A stretch of DNA of 64,000 bases from JAAYLC01 sp964636665 (GCA_964636665.1 CAZWVT010000001.1:1-64000); one strand, 5' to 3'. Shown: positions 7,973 to 17,505, counted from the stretch's first letter. Program-made: numbers and translations. The notes: generated from the letters alone by a model not told the origin.

Positions 7973-8629
7973 CTATATTACTATCGATTCCGGTTCTGCA
8001 CCCAAACTTATTAATGCTTCTGTAATTTCCTCGGTAAAACTCTTTGGACCACATACATAAAATCTTCTGTCAAAACGACCGATTGTTTCTATCAAAAATT
8101 TTTTATCTATTTTTCTTTCTTTAAATCCGATAACGCCTTCACGGGTAAATACATTTAAATAAGCCGGCCCCAACATTTGAAAGAGTTCTTCTCCCAGAAT
8201 TACATCAGACCTTTTTTGATTGGAGTAAATCAATGCTATTTTCCGCATATTTCCGCTGTAATACAACGCTCTGAAAATAGCGATAAATGGAGTTATTCCG
8301 GTACCGCCTGCCAGAAAAATTCCCGGTCCTTTATAATCGATGGAACCAAAAACTTCGTGCATAATAAATTCGTCACCGGCATTTAATGTTCCCATGTGTT
8401 TTGTCACTCCATTGTGTTCGTCGTAAATTTTTACAATAAATTCCAAGTGAGGCCAAGCATTCAGGGAAGTAAAAGTAAACGGACGCCGTTTGTCCTCCCA
8501 TCCGGGTTGGTTGATAGATAAATAAGTGGAATGTCCGGGTTTGTAAATAAAATCTTTTGGTTTTTCCACCACAAATTGTTTCACATTATGCGTGAGCCAA
8601 CTTGTTTTTATAATTTTTAAGATATTCAT
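7973..8629 (-). CDS. Ferredoxin-NADP reductase-like FAD-binding oxidoreductase
   Basis: A 218-residue flavoprotein of the FNR superfamily that moves electrons between NAD(P)H and a flavin. Seen: an N-terminal beta-barrel FAD domain with RRPFTFTS (about residue 49-56), the pyrophosphate-binding GTGITPFIAIFRAL (about 109-122) that opens the nucleotide domain, and the C-terminal VCGPKSFTEEI typical of the family. There is no 2Fe-2S ferredoxin domain, so it resembles stand-alone flavin or ferredoxin reductases. The physiological acceptor cannot be told from the sequence. It is monocistronic, divergent from the DUF2723 gene. Confidence 0.85.
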   Translation of the reverse strand: MNILKIIKTSWLTHNVKQFVVEKPKDFIYKPGHSTYLSINQPGWEDKRRPFTFTSLNAWPHLEFIVKIYDEHNGVTKHMGTLNAGDEFIMHEVFGSIDYKGPGIFLAGGTGITPFIAIFRALYYSGNMRKIALIYSNQKRSDVILGEELFQMLGPAYLNVFTREGVIGFKERKIDKKFLIETIGRFDRRFYVCGPKSFTEEITEALISLGAEPESIVI

Positions 8630-8790
8630 GCGTTGAAATTTGACGCTAAAGTAAATGAATTGAATCTGTATTAAAAAAATCTATGTTAAAAAAAGAAAGA
8701 ATGCCTGTTTATACAAGTCTAAAAACATTCAATTACGTTTATTTCAATATAATATCCTTAAATTCGCAATTTCTAATTTAGCCGGATTAC

Positions 8791-11700
8791 ATGCAACAAA
8801 TCAATTTTATCAAGTGGAATAAAATTACGGGCTGGTTCGTTTTTGGCATCGCTCTTATCACTTACAGTCTGACCGTTGAACCTACATTGAGCTTTTGGGA
8901 TTCGGGAGAATTTATTACAACTTCCAGCAATCTGGAAGTAGGACACCCTCCGGGCGCCCCGCTTTATCAAATGATTGGGGCTTTCTTTTCAATTTTTGCT
9001 CCGGATGCAACATATATTGCGCTTACCATCAACCTGATGTCTGTTTTTGCAAGTGCTTTTACAATTCTGTTTATGTTCTGGTCATTGACCATTTTAATTT
9101 CCAAAATGGTCGGATTACACGAAAAAATCGACAAAACACGTGCGATTGCCATTTTAGGAAGTGCGGCAGTAGGTTCTTTGGCATTTACTTTTACAGATAG
9201 TTTTTGGTTTAGTGCCGTTGAAGCCGAAGTTTATGCAATGGCAATTTGCTTGATGTCAATCTTGTTTTACCTTGGACTGCGCTGGGAAAGAGATATGCAT
9301 ACCCCGCGCGGAAACAGGTGGTTGATACTCATCGCGCTTATTATCGGATTGTCATTTGGAGTTCACTTTATGGCATTGTTAGCCATTCCGGCAATTGTAT
9401 TTTTATATTATTTCAAACAAGTTAAAAAAATAACTCCGCTCAACTTTATTATTGCGTGTATTTCCAGTGCGGCGTTGCTCCTGTTTATTTTTATATTTCT
9501 TCTTCCCACGACTATGAAACTTTTCAGTTCGTCGGAAATATTTTTTGTAAACACTTTCGGACTGCCATTTAATAGCGGAACTGCTATTGCAGCACTTGTT
9601 TTTATCGGATTATTCTATTATTTTTTAAAATTTACCCGTAAAAGAGGATTGGTTCATGCCAATACGCTTATACTTTGTTTGCTCTTTATTTTCATCGGGT
9701 TTTCTTGTTGGTTAATGCTTCCAATACGCGCCAATGCCGGAACCGTTATCAATGAAAACAATCCTTCAGATGCACGGGAATTATTGGCTTATTACAATCG
9801 AGAACAATATCCTGAAACCTCTATCATTTACGGTCCGATGTTTACGGAAACTTATGTCGGATTAGACGAGAAGAATCCGTATAAAGATGACAAACCCAAC
9901 TACGAACGGGATTTAGAGCAAAACAAATATATCATCGTAAACAATTATAAAAATGCTTTGCAGAATACGGAAGATGCCCAAAAAGGGTTTTTGCCGCGTA
10001 TGTGGAGTACCGAGCACAGCACAAATTATTTGGAATTCACAAACGGCCTGGAATTTTCCATCAAATCGGAATATTTGGACGAACCTCGTTTGGTTGAAAT
10101 GGTGAGTAATTTTAAAAATGCTTTCAGACAAGGAATGGTCGATACTGATGAATTCCATAGCTTTTTAAGAGAATACGGAGAATTTCTAAACATCCAGCCA
10201 CCGACTTTTTTCCAGAATCTAAAGTTCATGTTTGAATACCAATTCGGATATATGTATTGGCGTTATTTTATGTGGAATTTTGTCGGTCGCCAAAATGATA
10301 TTCAAGGGAGGTACAATGATTTAAACGGAAACTGGATCAGCGGAATAAAATTTATTGACGAAATGCGACTGGGGAATCAAAGTGACTTGCCCGAAGTCGT
10401 AAAAAACAACAAAGGAAGAAATACCTATTATTTTCTACCCTTAATAATAGGCATCATCGGCTTTTTATTTCATTTTAAAAACGACCGAAACAATTGGTGG
10501 GTTTTTATGGTCTTTTTCCTGTTTACGGGAATTGCATTAAAGATTTATTTAAATGAGCGTCCTTTTGAACCTCGGGAACGGGATTATGCTTTGGTAGGAA
10601 GTTTTTATGTATTCGGAATGTGGATTGCCATTGGCGTTTATGCTCTTTTTGATTTACTCAAACGCCATCTTAAACCGCCTGTTGCACTACCTGTCGTGCT
10701 GTTTGTTACCACGCTCGCCGGTCCGGTATTATTGGCTTCGCAAAATTGGGATGACCACGATCGAAGCGGAAGATATACGGCTTTATCAATGGCTAAAAAA
10801 TACTTGGATTCTATGGATTCACATGGAATAATATTTACAATCGGAGACAACGATACTTTCGCCCTTTGGTATGCTCAAAACATCGAACAATACAGACAAG
10901 ATGTGCGTGTTGTAAATACCAGCCTCTTCCAAACAGATTGGTACATTGACGATATGAAAAGAAAAGCATTTACAAGCGATCCGATTCCGTCGCAATTAAT
11001 TCACGAACAATATCGATTTGGAACTCGGGATTTCTTAATTTACCAAAGAACTTCGGCAGACACATTAGATATTAATACTTGGATGAATTTTGTTGCAGAT
11101 GAATCTGACAGAACCAGTATTTATCTCGAAAACGGACAGCGTATTCATACGTTTCCATCTCGCGTGATTCGGATTCCTGTAAATAAAGAAAAAGTTCTTG
11201 CCAACGGAATCGTCGCTGAAAAAGATGCTGATAAAATTGTTTCTAATATTTACATAAATCTCAATTCTAATGTTGTTTATAAAAATCGGATGATGATGCT
11301 TGATATTATCGCCAACAATGATTGGGAACGTCCTATTTATTTTAGTGGCGGAAGCTTTAATGATGAAGATTACATCTGGATGAAAGATTATTTGCAATTA
11401 GAAGGTGCAGCTTACAAATTAGTTCCAATTTACACGCCGAGAGAAAATCAATACTCATTGGATATGGGTCGCATCGACTCTGAAAAGATGTACAATATTG
11501 TTATGAATTGGGATTGGGGCAACGGCGAAAGCCCGGATATTTATCACGATCCGGAAACAAGGAAAAATGCCATTACCTACAGAAGTAATCTCGCGCGTTT
11601 GGCTGAAATCTTAATGGAAGAAGGTAAAAATGATAAAGCTGAGGAAATTTTAGATTTAGCAATGGAAAAAATGCCGGTTAAGTTCTATGAATATTACTCG

Positions 11701-12141
11701 CTATTGGAACCCTATATTTCAAATTATTACAAACTCGGTCGTCCTGAAAAAGCACGTCAAATTTTTGAGGAAGTTTCTACCATTCATCAGGAATATTTAA
11801 CCTGGTACAGCGGTTTCAAATTTAACCGACAACGCAACATTGCAAGTGAAATCATTTCTACAATGGAACAGTATCGAAGAATTGTACGTTCGGTTGCATT
11901 GCATGATGAAGAATCTTACGGCAGAAATGAAGTTGATAAGTTTAACAGCTATATCCGCTTATTCGGTCACTTCTATTCAGATAGTGAAAGACTCAGATAC
12001 GAAGAAACCAGCGGGCAATTTCAGAACAACGGAGAAAACGATTTAGATTCTATGGAATTCTTTGATTTAAATGAAGATGTATTAAGAGCTTTACAGGAGC
12101 AATTGGAAGAAACTCCGGAAGTTGACTTATATACTCCATAA
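8791..12141 (+). CDS. DUF2723 integral membrane protein (glycosyltransferase-like) with C-terminal TPR region
   Basis: 1116 residues. The N-terminal half is polytopic (about ten hydrophobic segments to residue 620) and opens with the DUF2723 hallmark WDSGEFI...GHPPGAPLY (about residue 35-62). The fold is that of GT-C membrane glycosyltransferases related to protein O-mannosyltransferases, where acidic residues in the first periplasmic loop are catalytic. The C-terminal half is soluble, with NERPFEPRERDYALVGS near residue 590 and two or three TPR-like helices (about 930-1000). In Bacteroidota such proteins are linked to glycosylation of exported proteins; the exact sugar and acceptor are unknown here. 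The polysaccharide deacetylase follows after only 8 bases and is probably co-transcribed. Confidence 0.85.
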   Translation: MQQINFIKWNKITGWFVFGIALITYSLTVEPTLSFWDSGEFITTSSNLEVGHPPGAPLYQMIGAFFSIFAPDATYIALTINLMSVFASAFTILFMFWSLTILISKMVGLHEKIDKTRAIAILGSAAVGSLAFTFTDSFWFSAVEAEVYAMAICLMSILFYLGLRWERDMHTPRGNRWLILIALIIGLSFGVHFMALLAIPAIVFLYYFKQVKKITPLNFIIACISSAALLLFIFIFLLPTTMKLFSSSEIFFVNTFGLPFNSGTAIAALVFIGLFYYFLKFTRKRGLVHANTLILCLLFIFIGFSCWLMLPIRANAGTVINENNPSDARELLAYYNREQYPETSIIYGPMFTETYVGLDEKNPYKDDKPNYERDLEQNKYIIVNNYKNALQNTEDAQKGFLPRMWSTEHSTNYLEFTNGLEFSIKSEYLDEPRLVEMVSNFKNAFRQGMVDTDEFHSFLREYGEFLNIQPPTFFQNLKFMFEYQFGYMYWRYFMWNFVGRQNDIQGRYNDLNGNWISGIKFIDEMRLGNQSDLPEVVKNNKGRNTYYFLPLIIGIIGFLFHFKNDRNNWWVFMVFFLFTGIALKIYLNERPFEPRERDYALVGSFYVFGMWIAIGVYALFDLLKRHLKPPVALPVVLFVTTLAGPVLLASQNWDDHDRSGRYTALSMAKKYLDSMDSHGIIFTIGDNDTFALWYAQNIEQYRQDVRVVNTSLFQTDWYIDDMKRKAFTSDPIPSQLIHEQYRFGTRDFLIYQRTSADTLDINTWMNFVADESDRTSIYLENGQRIHTFPSRVIRIPVNKEKVLANGIVAEKDADKIVSNIYINLNSNVVYKNRMMMLDIIANNDWERPIYFSGGSFNDEDYIWMKDYLQLEGAAYKLVPIYTPRENQYSLDMGRIDSEKMYNIVMNWDWGNGESPDIYHDPETRKNAITYRSNLARLAEILMEEGKNDKAEEILDLAMEKMPVKFYEYYSLLEPYISNYYKLGRPEKARQIFEEVSTIHQEYLTWYSGFKFNRQRNIASEIISTMEQYRRIVRSVALHDEESYGRNEVDKFNSYIRLFGHFYSDSERLRYEETSGQFQNNGENDLDSMEFFDLNEDVLRALQEQLEETPEVDLYTP

Positions 12142-12149
12142 AACAGAAA

Positions 12150-12788
12150 ATGAATTCTGTAGTTGGAGTTCCAAAATTAATTCAAAAGTTATATCCAAAA
12201 AGGATATGGGAAATTCCTGTAACATCTAAGGAGATTTTTTTGACTTTTGATGATGGTCCTATTCCTGAAATAACTCCCTGGGTTTTAAAACAGCTGAAAG
12301 AATACAATGCCAAAGCCACTTTCTTCTGTATTGGAGAAAATATCAAAAAATATCCGAATATTTTCAAATCCATTATTTCCAATGGACACCACATCGGGAA
12401 TCACACATACAATCACCTGAACGGATGGAAAACTCCGACTGAAGAATATCTGAAAAACACAGAGAAAACACAACAATTAATACAGGAATTGGCTCCGAAT
12501 CAACACAGCCGGAAACTCTTTCGCCCTCCTTATGGAAGAATGACTCACAAACAAGCCACTTCACTTAGAAAAAAAGGCTATGAATTAATTATGTGGAGTA
12601 TTTTGTCTTATGATTATGATAACAACACGTCCGAAGTTGATTGTTTAGGAAACGTATTAAATAACATAAAACCAGGGAAAATCGTGGTTTTTCACGACAG
12701 TCAAAAAGCAGAAAAGAATTTGCGTTATGCGCTTCCAAAAGTTTTGGAAACGTTATCTAAAGAAGGCTATGTTTTTAAAGCCTTATAA
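12150..12788 (+). CDS. Polysaccharide deacetylase (NodB homology, CE4)
   Basis: 212 residues, essentially a bare NodB domain. Seen: motif 1 FLTFDDGP (catalytic base Asp and metal Asp, about residue 30-37), motif 2 GNHTYNH (metal His pair, about 85-91), motif 3 RPPYGR (about 125-130) and motif 5-like KIVVFHDS (about 175-182). CE4 enzymes remove N-acetyl groups from peptidoglycan, chitin-like or other amino-sugar polymers. No signal peptide is visible, so localisation is uncertain. It lies 8 bases after the DUF2723 gene, suggesting a shared role in envelope glycans. Confidence 0.93.
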   Translation: MNSVVGVPKLIQKLYPKRIWEIPVTSKEIFLTFDDGPIPEITPWVLKQLKEYNAKATFFCIGENIKKYPNIFKSIISNGHHIGNHTYNHLNGWKTPTEEYLKNTEKTQQLIQELAPNQHSRKLFRPPYGRMTHKQATSLRKKGYELIMWSILSYDYDNNTSEVDCLGNVLNNIKPGKIVVFHDSQKAEKNLRYALPKVLETLSKEGYVFKAL

Positions 12789-12819
12789 ATTATTAATTTG
12801 AGAAATGAATTTTATTTTA

Positions 12820-13095
12820 TTAATCTGCCAGAATAATCACGCGGTTATTGTTGCACTCAACAGTGCCTCCGTTGATATGTAGAATCCATTTGTCGCCTTC
12901 CTTGGTAAATTTATTTCGGAATTCTTCTTTAATCGTTGGATTCCCTTCAAATTTCACTTTTCCTGATTGTAGCACAGAAACAATTGGGGCGTGATTGTTT
13001 AACATTTGAAATTCACCGTCAATACCGGGAACAGTAACGCTCTCAACTTCACCGGATACTAAAGACGCTTCGGGATTAACTATTTCTAAGTACAT
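12820..13095 (-). CDS. atpC: ATP synthase F1 epsilon subunit, short form
   Basis: 91 residues comprising only the N-terminal beta-sandwich (LEIVNPEASLVSGEVESV, PGIDGEFQMLNNHAP). The C-terminal two-helix domain that inhibits ATP hydrolysis in E. coli (about 139 residues in total) is absent, as is usual in flavobacteria. It couples F1 rotation to the c-ring. It lies downstream of atpD after an 86-base gap containing a hairpin (13130-13172). The atpIBEFHAG genes are not in this window, so the ATP synthase locus is split. Confidence 0.94.
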   Translation of the reverse strand: MYLEIVNPEASLVSGEVESVTVPGIDGEFQMLNNHAPIVSVLQSGKVKFEGNPTIKEEFRNKFTKEGDKWILHINGGTVECNNNRVIILAD

Positions 13096-13129
13096 AATTT
13101 TAGTATTGAGATGATAAACCTGAAATTTA

Positions 13130-13172
13130 AGATTTGAGAAGTGAGTAATTTAAAATCCCACTTCTCAAATCT
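13130..13172 (-). repeat. 14-bp inverted repeat between atpD and atpC
   Basis: Arms 13130-13143 (AGATTTGAGAAGTG) and 13159-13172 (CACTTCTCAAATCT) pair perfectly around a 15-base loop. It sits just after the atpD stop in the transcript. There is no T-run, so it looks like an mRNA-processing or stabilising hairpin rather than a terminator. The right arm resembles a sequence at 56433-56449. Confidence 0.75.
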
Positions 13173-13181
13173 AAATCTATT

Positions 13182-14687
13182 TTAAGCTTCTGCAAGCATT
13201 TTTTCACCGGCAGCAATAGCCTCTTCAATAGTTCCCTTTAGGTTGAAGGCTGCTTCCGGAAGATGGTCAAGTTCGCCATCCATAATCATATTAAAGCCTT
13301 TGATTGTATCTTTAATATCAACCAAAACTCCGGGAATTCCTGTAAACTGTTCTGCTACGTGGAAAGGCTGTGATAAGAATCGTTGTACACGACGAGCACG
13401 GTTAACTGCGAGTTTATCTTCTTCTGATAACTCTTCCATTCCCAGAATGGCAATAATGTCTTGTAATTCTTTATAACGCTGCAACAACTCTTTCACGCGT
13501 TGTGCGCAGTCGTAATGTTCATCGCCAAGAATATCGGCAGTAAGAATTCTCGAAGTTGAATCCAATGGATCAACCGCAGGATAAATTCCCAATTCTGCAA
13601 TTTTACGAGACAGTACTGTTGTTGCGTCTAAGTGAGCAAAAGTAGTAGCCGGTGCCGGATCCGTCAAGTCATCCGCAGGTACGTAAACTGCTTGTACGGA
13701 AGTAATGGAACCTCTTTTAGTTGAAGTAATTCGTTCTTGCATCGCACCCATCTCAGTAGCTAACGTCGGTTGATATCCCACCGCTGACGGCATACGTCCA
13801 AGAAGTGCAGATACTTCCGATCCTGCCTGTGTAAAACGGAAAATGTTATCCACAAAGAAAAGAACGTCTCTACCTTGACCTTCACCGCTTCCGTCACGGA
13901 AATATTCTGCAATGGTAAGTCCTGAAAGTGCAACACGCGCACGTGCTCCGGGAGGCTCGTTCATCTGTCCGAATACGAAAGTAGCTTTGGATTCTTTCAT
14001 CGCTTCCTTGTCAACTTTCGTCAAGTCCCATCCGCCTTCTTCCATTGATTTCGTAAAATCATCACCATAACGGATAATTCCTGATTCCAACATTTCACGA
14101 AGCAAGTCGTTTCCTTCACGTGTACGTTCACCAACGCCCGCAAATACAGAAAGTCCTCCGTGACCTTTTGCAATATTGTTAATCAATTCTTGAATAAGTA
14201 CTGTTTTTCCAACTCCTGCACCACCAAAAAGACCAATTTTACCTCCTTTGGCATACGGTTCAATCAAGTCGATTACTTTAATTCCTGTAAACAATACTTC
14301 GGTGGAAGTAGATAAATCTTCAAATTTTGGAGCTTCTCGGTGAATCGGCAATCCGTTTTCACCACTTTTTGGCAAGTTTCCGATTCCGTCAATAGCATCG
14401 CCAATTACATTAAAAAGTCGTCCGTGTACTGCTTCTCCAATAGGCATTTGGATTGGCGATCCAGTTGCAACAGCATCAACACCGCGGCTTAAACCATCGG
14501 TAGAATCCATTGAAATGGCTCTTACCATATTTTCTCCGATGTGGGATTGAACTTCTAATACTAATGTGGTGCCACCATAATGAACTTCCAATGAATCGTA
14601 AATATTCGGAAGCTCGGTTCCGCTGTCAAATACAACGTCCACTACCGGACCAATTACTTGTGCAACTTTTCCTGAAACTTTTGCCAT
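13182..14687 (-). CDS. atpD: ATP synthase F1 beta subunit
   Basis: 501 residues, the catalytic subunit of F1. Seen: an N-terminal beta-barrel (KVAQVIGPVVDVVFDSG), the P-loop GGAGVGKT (about residue 155-162), the catalytic Glu region GERTREGND, Walker B LFFVDNIFRFTQAGSE, and the signature PAVDPLDSTSR. The length is slightly above the usual 460-480 because of a flavobacterial insertion around residue 200-225 (SGIIRYGDDFTKSMEEGG). It is first gene of the atpDC operon; a TATCTTTG -7 element lies upstream at 14770-14777. Confidence 0.98.
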   Translation of the reverse strand: MAKVSGKVAQVIGPVVDVVFDSGTELPNIYDSLEVHYGGTTLVLEVQSHIGENMVRAISMDSTDGLSRGVDAVATGSPIQMPIGEAVHGRLFNVIGDAIDGIGNLPKSGENGLPIHREAPKFEDLSTSTEVLFTGIKVIDLIEPYAKGGKIGLFGGAGVGKTVLIQELINNIAKGHGGLSVFAGVGERTREGNDLLREMLESGIIRYGDDFTKSMEEGGWDLTKVDKEAMKESKATFVFGQMNEPPGARARVALSGLTIAEYFRDGSGEGQGRDVLFFVDNIFRFTQAGSEVSALLGRMPSAVGYQPTLATEMGAMQERITSTKRGSITSVQAVYVPADDLTDPAPATTFAHLDATTVLSRKIAELGIYPAVDPLDSTSRILTADILGDEHYDCAQRVKELLQRYKELQDIIAILGMEELSEEDKLAVNRARRVQRFLSQPFHVAEQFTGIPGVLVDIKDTIKGFNMIMDGELDHLPEAAFNLKGTIEEAIAAGEKMLAEA

Positions 14688-14769
14688 TCTATAACTGTTT
14701 ATATTTTAGATAACTGTAAAGAAAAATATTGTTTTCTTCCAAAATTCAGACCTCTCGGTTTGAACGGCG

Positions 14770-14777
14770 CAAAGATA
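14770..14777 (-). promoter_or_regulatory. Predicted -7 element (TATCTTTG) of atpD
   Basis: The minus strand reads TATCTTTG, an exact match to TAnnTTTG, about 80 bases before the atpD start; predicted leader about 75 bases. Confidence 0.65.
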
Positions 14778-14896
14778 GTTTTTCTCATCAATAAATACAA
14801 TGTATAATTTCAAAAATTTCTATGTATTGTGTATTTGTGAAAATCTGAATCTAATTGCTTCATATTTTATTATTCAAGCTTGTCTATGCTTTTGAT

Positions 14897-14904
14897 TAAT
14901 TTTG
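14897..14904 (+). promoter_or_regulatory. Predicted -7 element (TAATTTTG) of the MATE transporter gene
   Basis: TAATTTTG fits TAnnTTTG and ends 34 bases before the ATG at 14939. It is divergent from the atpD promoter. Confidence 0.55.
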
Positions 14905-14938
14905 CACTTTTTGAAAAACTGCGCTCAGCAATTTCCCT

Positions 14939-16267
14939 ATGAAAACCGATATTTCATTTAAACGCATTCAGCAGCTTGCCATTCCCGCAATCATCTCAGG
15001 AATCGCCGAACCGGTATTGTCTGCCACCGACGCAGCGGTAGTGGGGAACATGAAAGAACACGGGATTGAAGCACTTGCGGCAGTTGGAATTGTCGGAGCT
15101 TTTCTTTCGGCAATAATCTGGATTCTCGGTCAGACTCGAAGTGCTATTGCCACTATCATTTCCCAAAATCTCGGCGCAGGGAAATTAGATGAACTTAAGG
15201 ATTTTCCCGCACAGGCAATTTACGGCAATGTAGTCATTGGAATTCTAATCCTTTTCGGAACCTATTTTTTTGTAGAGGAAATTTTTATGCTGATGAATGC
15301 TGAAGGCTTGGTTCTGCAATTCAGCATTGATTATTACAACATTCGCGTGTGGGGATTTCCTTTGACTTTATTTACATTTTCTGTTTTCGGAGTTTTCAGA
15401 GGTTTACAAAACACCTTTTGGCCGATGATTATCGCCACTGTCGGCGCTATATTAAATATCGCACTCGATTTTCTTCTTGTTTACGGATGGGAAGGCTACA
15501 TAAATCCGATGGGATTTAAAGGTGCCGCCTGGGCTAGTTTGATTTCTCAATTCGCGATGGCTGTTTTGGCATTTTATTACTTGATTAAGAAAACTGAGGT
15601 AAGCCTGGCTTTAAACTTTAATTTTCATCCGGAAATCAAACGGTTGGTTTCAATGAGCCTCAATCTCTTTGTCAGGACAGTCGCTCTGAATGTCACGCTT
15701 ATTCTCGCTACAAGAGAAGCAGCAAATCTGGGCAAAGAATACGTTGCGGCACATACTATTGCATTTAATATTTGGATTTTTTCTGCTTTTTTCTTAGACG
15801 GATACGGCGCAGCGGCAAATTTGTTGTCAGGAAAATTATTGGGAGAACGAAATTTTAACGGATTGCTTAAAGTAGCCAGAAAAATAAACATCTATAATCT
15901 GATTGTTTCAGGAATATTGGTGGTTTTTGGAATTATTTTATACAAACCGTTAGGGCTGCTTTTTATAAAGGATGAAAGCGTATTGACTGTATTTTACAAT
16001 ATGTTTTATATCGTATTGCTCACCCTTCCTCTAAATGCTTTTGCTTTTACTTTTGATTCGATTTTTAAAGGACTGGGAGAAATGGCTTATTTGCGCAATA
16101 TCCTGCTCAGCGCCACTTTTTTGTGTTTTGTTCCATTGGCTTATACTTCAAAATTCTTAAATGGCGGGTTGGTCGGAATTTGGATGGCTTTATCCGTTTG
16201 GATATTGTACCGAGGGGTTGCGCTTTATATCAAATTTAGGAAAAAATATGTTCCGCTCGCTCCTTAA
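14939..16267 (+). CDS. MATE-family efflux transporter (DinF/NorM-like)
   Basis: 442 residues with about twelve hydrophobic segments arranged as two homologous halves. Seen: N-terminal QLAIPAIISGIAEPVLSATDAAVVG, the usual MATE first-helix pattern with a conserved acidic residue, and GALNIALDFLLVYG-like VGAILNIALDFLLVYG in the middle. MATE proteins export cationic drugs or metabolites using Na+ or H+ gradients; substrate cannot be inferred. It converges with the 2OG oxygenase gene 3 bases downstream. Confidence 0.92.
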   Translation: MKTDISFKRIQQLAIPAIISGIAEPVLSATDAAVVGNMKEHGIEALAAVGIVGAFLSAIIWILGQTRSAIATIISQNLGAGKLDELKDFPAQAIYGNVVIGILILFGTYFFVEEIFMLMNAEGLVLQFSIDYYNIRVWGFPLTLFTFSVFGVFRGLQNTFWPMIIATVGAILNIALDFLLVYGWEGYINPMGFKGAAWASLISQFAMAVLAFYYLIKKTEVSLALNFNFHPEIKRLVSMSLNLFVRTVALNVTLILATREAANLGKEYVAAHTIAFNIWIFSAFFLDGYGAAANLLSGKLLGERNFNGLLKVARKINIYNLIVSGILVVFGIILYKPLGLLFIKDESVLTVFYNMFYIVLLTLPLNAFAFTFDSIFKGLGEMAYLRNILLSATFLCFVPLAYTSKFLNGGLVGIWMALSVWILYRGVALYIKFRKKYVPLAP

Positions 16268-16270
16268 TGG

Positions 16271-16906
16271 TTATCTTGTTTTTAACCAACCTGTAATGCT
16301 CAATCTTTTTGAAGCTTGCACTCGTTTTACTTCGTGTTCCAACAATTGGCTTTCAAATAAAACGACGCGTCCGGGCAAAGGCAGAATGTCGACGGTTTCA
16401 TTTTCGGTGTAAATGGTCAATTCTCCTCCGTTTTCTTTAGGCCAATTAGCTTCGTTCAAATAGCAAACGATGGATAATTTTCTTCTGTCATCATTTTGAA
16501 AAGCATCCAAATGGCGCTTGTAAAAAGTTCCTTTGGGATAAACCGCATAGTGAAATTCCTTTTTTACAATTCCCATAAAACACGTTTTGTTCAAATATTC
16601 TATAAGGGAATTTATCTTCTGAAAAAAGAGTTGTTCAGATGTCGAAGGGTGCGCTTCATTTATCCAATAAATGAAATCACCGCGAATGGTTTTATCGATT
16701 TCTTCGTTAAATTTATTGCCTATGGCAGATTTTTTAAACCGTTCAGATTCGTATTTTGACAAAAGGGTATTCCGAAATTGTTTTACTTCTTCTTCGGCAA
16801 AGAACGTATCGACAATACTGTATTTTTTTTGAATCAAATCGTCGATAATTTTTTCAAACATCGGATTTTCAACGAAATCCATTTGTTCAAAAATATTGTC
16901 TGTCAT
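16271..16906 (-). CDS. 2-oxoglutarate/Fe(II)-dependent oxygenase
   Basis: 211 residues from the ATG at 16906, where MTDNIFEQM begins; an upstream in-frame start at 16963 would add 19 residues unlike the family. Seen: the complete facial triad His132-x-Asp134 (YKRHLDAF) and His191, plus the 2-oxoglutarate-binding Arg201. The core matches prolyl-4-hydroxylase-like enzymes (PF13640). Such bacterial proteins hydroxylate proteins or small molecules; the target is unknown. The gene is divergent from the QueD-like gene. Confidence 0.88.
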   Translation of the reverse strand: MTDNIFEQMDFVENPMFEKIIDDLIQKKYSIVDTFFAEEEVKQFRNTLLSKYESERFKKSAIGNKFNEEIDKTIRGDFIYWINEAHPSTSEQLFFQKINSLIEYLNKTCFMGIVKKEFHYAVYPKGTFYKRHLDAFQNDDRRKLSIVCYLNEANWPKENGGELTIYTENETVDILPLPGRVVLFESQLLEHEVKRVQASKRLSITGWLKTR

Positions 16907-16979
16907 AAAGTAATATTGGTTTGCAAATATAGCGAGGAATCCCGTTACTTTGAAAAGTCGCAATTAAATTCAAAAAGAA

Positions 16980-16987
16980 TATCTTTG
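16980..16987 (+). promoter_or_regulatory. Predicted -7 element (TATCTTTG) of the QueD-like gene
   Basis: An exact match to TAnnTTTG, 20 bases before the ATG at 17008. Confidence 0.65.
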
Positions 16988-17007
16988 TTTTTAGATATAC
17001 ATTATTT

Positions 17008-17457
17008 ATGAAAAGGATTCGAATTACCAAGAAATTTACTTTTGAAACAGGTCATGCGCTTTATGGTTATGACGGAAAATGCAAAAATGTGCACGGTCAT
17101 AGCTATAAACTTTTTGTGACCGTGATTGGAAGTCCCATCACTGATAAAAATCATGTAAAATTCGGAATGGTGATTGATTTTGGTGATTTAAAAAAAATAG
17201 TATCAGAAGAAATTGTATCGGTTTACGATCACGCGACAGTTTTCAATAAAAACACGCCTCATGCCGAATTGGCCGAAACGCTTAAAGAACAAGGGCATCA
17301 CATCATTTTAGTTGATTTTCAACCTACGAGCGAAATGCTGGTCATTCACTTTGCCGAAAAAATACAAAAACGACTTCCTGAAAATATTAAATTGCATTCG
17401 TTAAAACTTCAAGAAACGGAATCCAGTTATGCCGAATGGTTTGCAGAAGACAATTAA
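17008..17457 (+). CDS. queD: 6-carboxytetrahydropterin synthase / 6-pyruvoyltetrahydropterin synthase family (QueD-like)
   Basis: 149 residues of the T-fold QueD/PTPS family, acting on dihydroneopterin triphosphate in queuosine (7-deazaguanine) biosynthesis. Seen: zinc ligands His16 (FETGHALYG), His29 and His31, with the catalytic Cys25, in the diagnostic CKNVHGH motif, and the C-terminal Glu in KLQETESSYAEW. The CxxxHGH arrangement favours QueD over true PTPS. Other queuosine genes are not in the window, so the pathway assignment is by family only. Confidence 0.88.
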   Translation: MKRIRITKKFTFETGHALYGYDGKCKNVHGHSYKLFVTVIGSPITDKNHVKFGMVIDFGDLKKIVSEEIVSVYDHATVFNKNTPHAELAETLKEQGHHIILVDFQPTSEMLVIHFAEKIQKRLPENIKLHSLKLQETESSYAEWFAEDN

Positions 17458-17505
17458 ATTTAAAAATCTTATCTAACTTAAAATTAAGCCATACAACACA
17501 TTCAT

